A stretch of DNA of 5,989 nucleotides from Spirochaetaceae bacterium (GTDB taxonomy: Bacteria > Spirochaetota > Spirochaetia > DSM-27196 > SLAA01): assembly GCA_003564775.1 (NCBI GenBank), contig PXEI01000325.1:1-5989 (forward strand), written 5' to 3'. Position 1 is the stretch's first letter. Each line of letters begins with the position of its first letter. The notes beneath the pieces were generated by a model, which ran no database searches, was not told the DNA's origin, and saw only the letters and a program-made list of their open reading frames with translations. Shown in pieces: positions 5,755 through 5,989 of the stretch. Position numbers and translations under genes: made by a program.

Positions 5755-5772
5755 GCCGCGGAGGAAAAAGCG

Positions 5773-5989
5773 ATGAAATTGATTATTGCCTACATTCAGC
5801 CGCATAAGCTGAACGAAGTTAAAGAAGAGTTGTACAAGTCTGGAATCTTTAAGATGTCCGTAACGAACGCGATGGGCTGCGGACAGCAAAAAGGTTACAG
5901 TGAATCGTACCGTGGCGTCGAGATTGAGGTGAATCTTCTGAAGAAGACCCGCCTTGAAATTGCGGTGAACCCCGATTTTGTGCAACCCA
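5773..5989 (+). CDS. glnB: PII nitrogen regulatory protein, N-terminal 72 residues (partial)
   Basis: PII trimers sense ATP/ADP and 2-oxoglutarate and bind partners through the T-loop; a PII encoded beside amtB normally blocks the channel when ammonium is plentiful. The frame opens MKLIIAYIQPHKLNEVKEEL, the usual first strand and helix, and goes through the T-loop (GCGQQKGYSESYRG, about 35-48) to LEIAVN; the right edge cuts the gene at codon 72 of about 112-115. Q39 (2-oxoglutarate/Mg-ATP contact) and R47 (the arginine that GlnK inserts into the AmtB pore) are kept. Position 51, the uridylylated tyrosine of enteric PII, is isoleucine. GGAGG (5760-5764) lies 8 bases before the ATG, and the gap to amtB is only 18 bases, so the two are co-transcribed. 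By context glnK would be an equally fair name. Confidence 0.95.
   Translation, partial: MKLIIAYIQPHKLNEVKEELYKSGIFKMSVTNAMGCGQQKGYSESYRGVEIEVNLLKKTRLEIAVNPDFVQP

Overview
The window looks like chromosomal DNA of a Gram-negative-type (diderm), low-oxygen-adapted bacterium of middling GC content. A spirochaete of the Spirochaeta/Salinispira/Treponema kind is my best guess, at about 50% confidence; no rRNA or other taxonomic marker is present. The hints are an AmtB with a cleavable signal peptide, a NifA-type activator, the GCGQQKG-type PII protein and a long pyruvate kinase with an extra C-terminal domain.

Layout, left to right. (1) Positions 1-45, minus strand: the first 15 codons of ribosomal protein S6 (rpsF), running off the left edge. 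Upstream of it (53-140) are a ribosome binding site, a foldable mRNA leader that resembles the S6:S18 autoregulatory element, and a promoter-like sequence. (2) 169-627, plus strand: an unrecognised 152-residue soluble, mostly helical protein, divergent from rpsF. (3) 698-2497: pyruvate kinase (pyk) with an extra C-terminal domain. (4) 2520-2561: a sigma70-like promoter within repeated and inverted GTCATT elements. (5) 2583-4145: a GAF-AAA+-Fis activator of sigma54 RNA polymerase, NifA type. (6) 4146-4410: a 265-base regulatory gap with a palindrome cluster around a perfect TATAAT, then a near-ideal sigma54 promoter (-24 GG / -12 GC), then a perfect 7-bp dyad over the predicted transcription start. 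(7) 4411-5754: ammonium channel amtB. (8) 5773 to the right edge: the first 72 codons of a PII protein (glnB/glnK family), 18 bases behind amtB and surely co-transcribed.

How they work together. The right half is a compact nitrogen-control module: a sigma54 activator gene, then a sigma54 promoter, then an amtB-PII operon. The simplest reading is that the activator, or another enhancer-binding protein, turns on amtB-PII when nitrogen is short, and that PII binds and closes the AmtB channel when ammonium returns. The PII protein keeps the T-loop arginine (R47) that plugs AmtB but has Ile where Tyr51 is uridylylated in enteric bacteria. The signalling therefore probably relies on ATP/ADP/2-oxoglutarate binding, not on GlnD. 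Pyruvate kinase is a central-metabolism neighbour with no evident functional tie.

No mobile element, CRISPR array, tRNA or rRNA was seen. No completely new system is evident. The most interesting unexplained signals are regulatory: the rpsF leader fold, the dyad over the sigma54 start site, and the palindrome cluster upstream of amtB.
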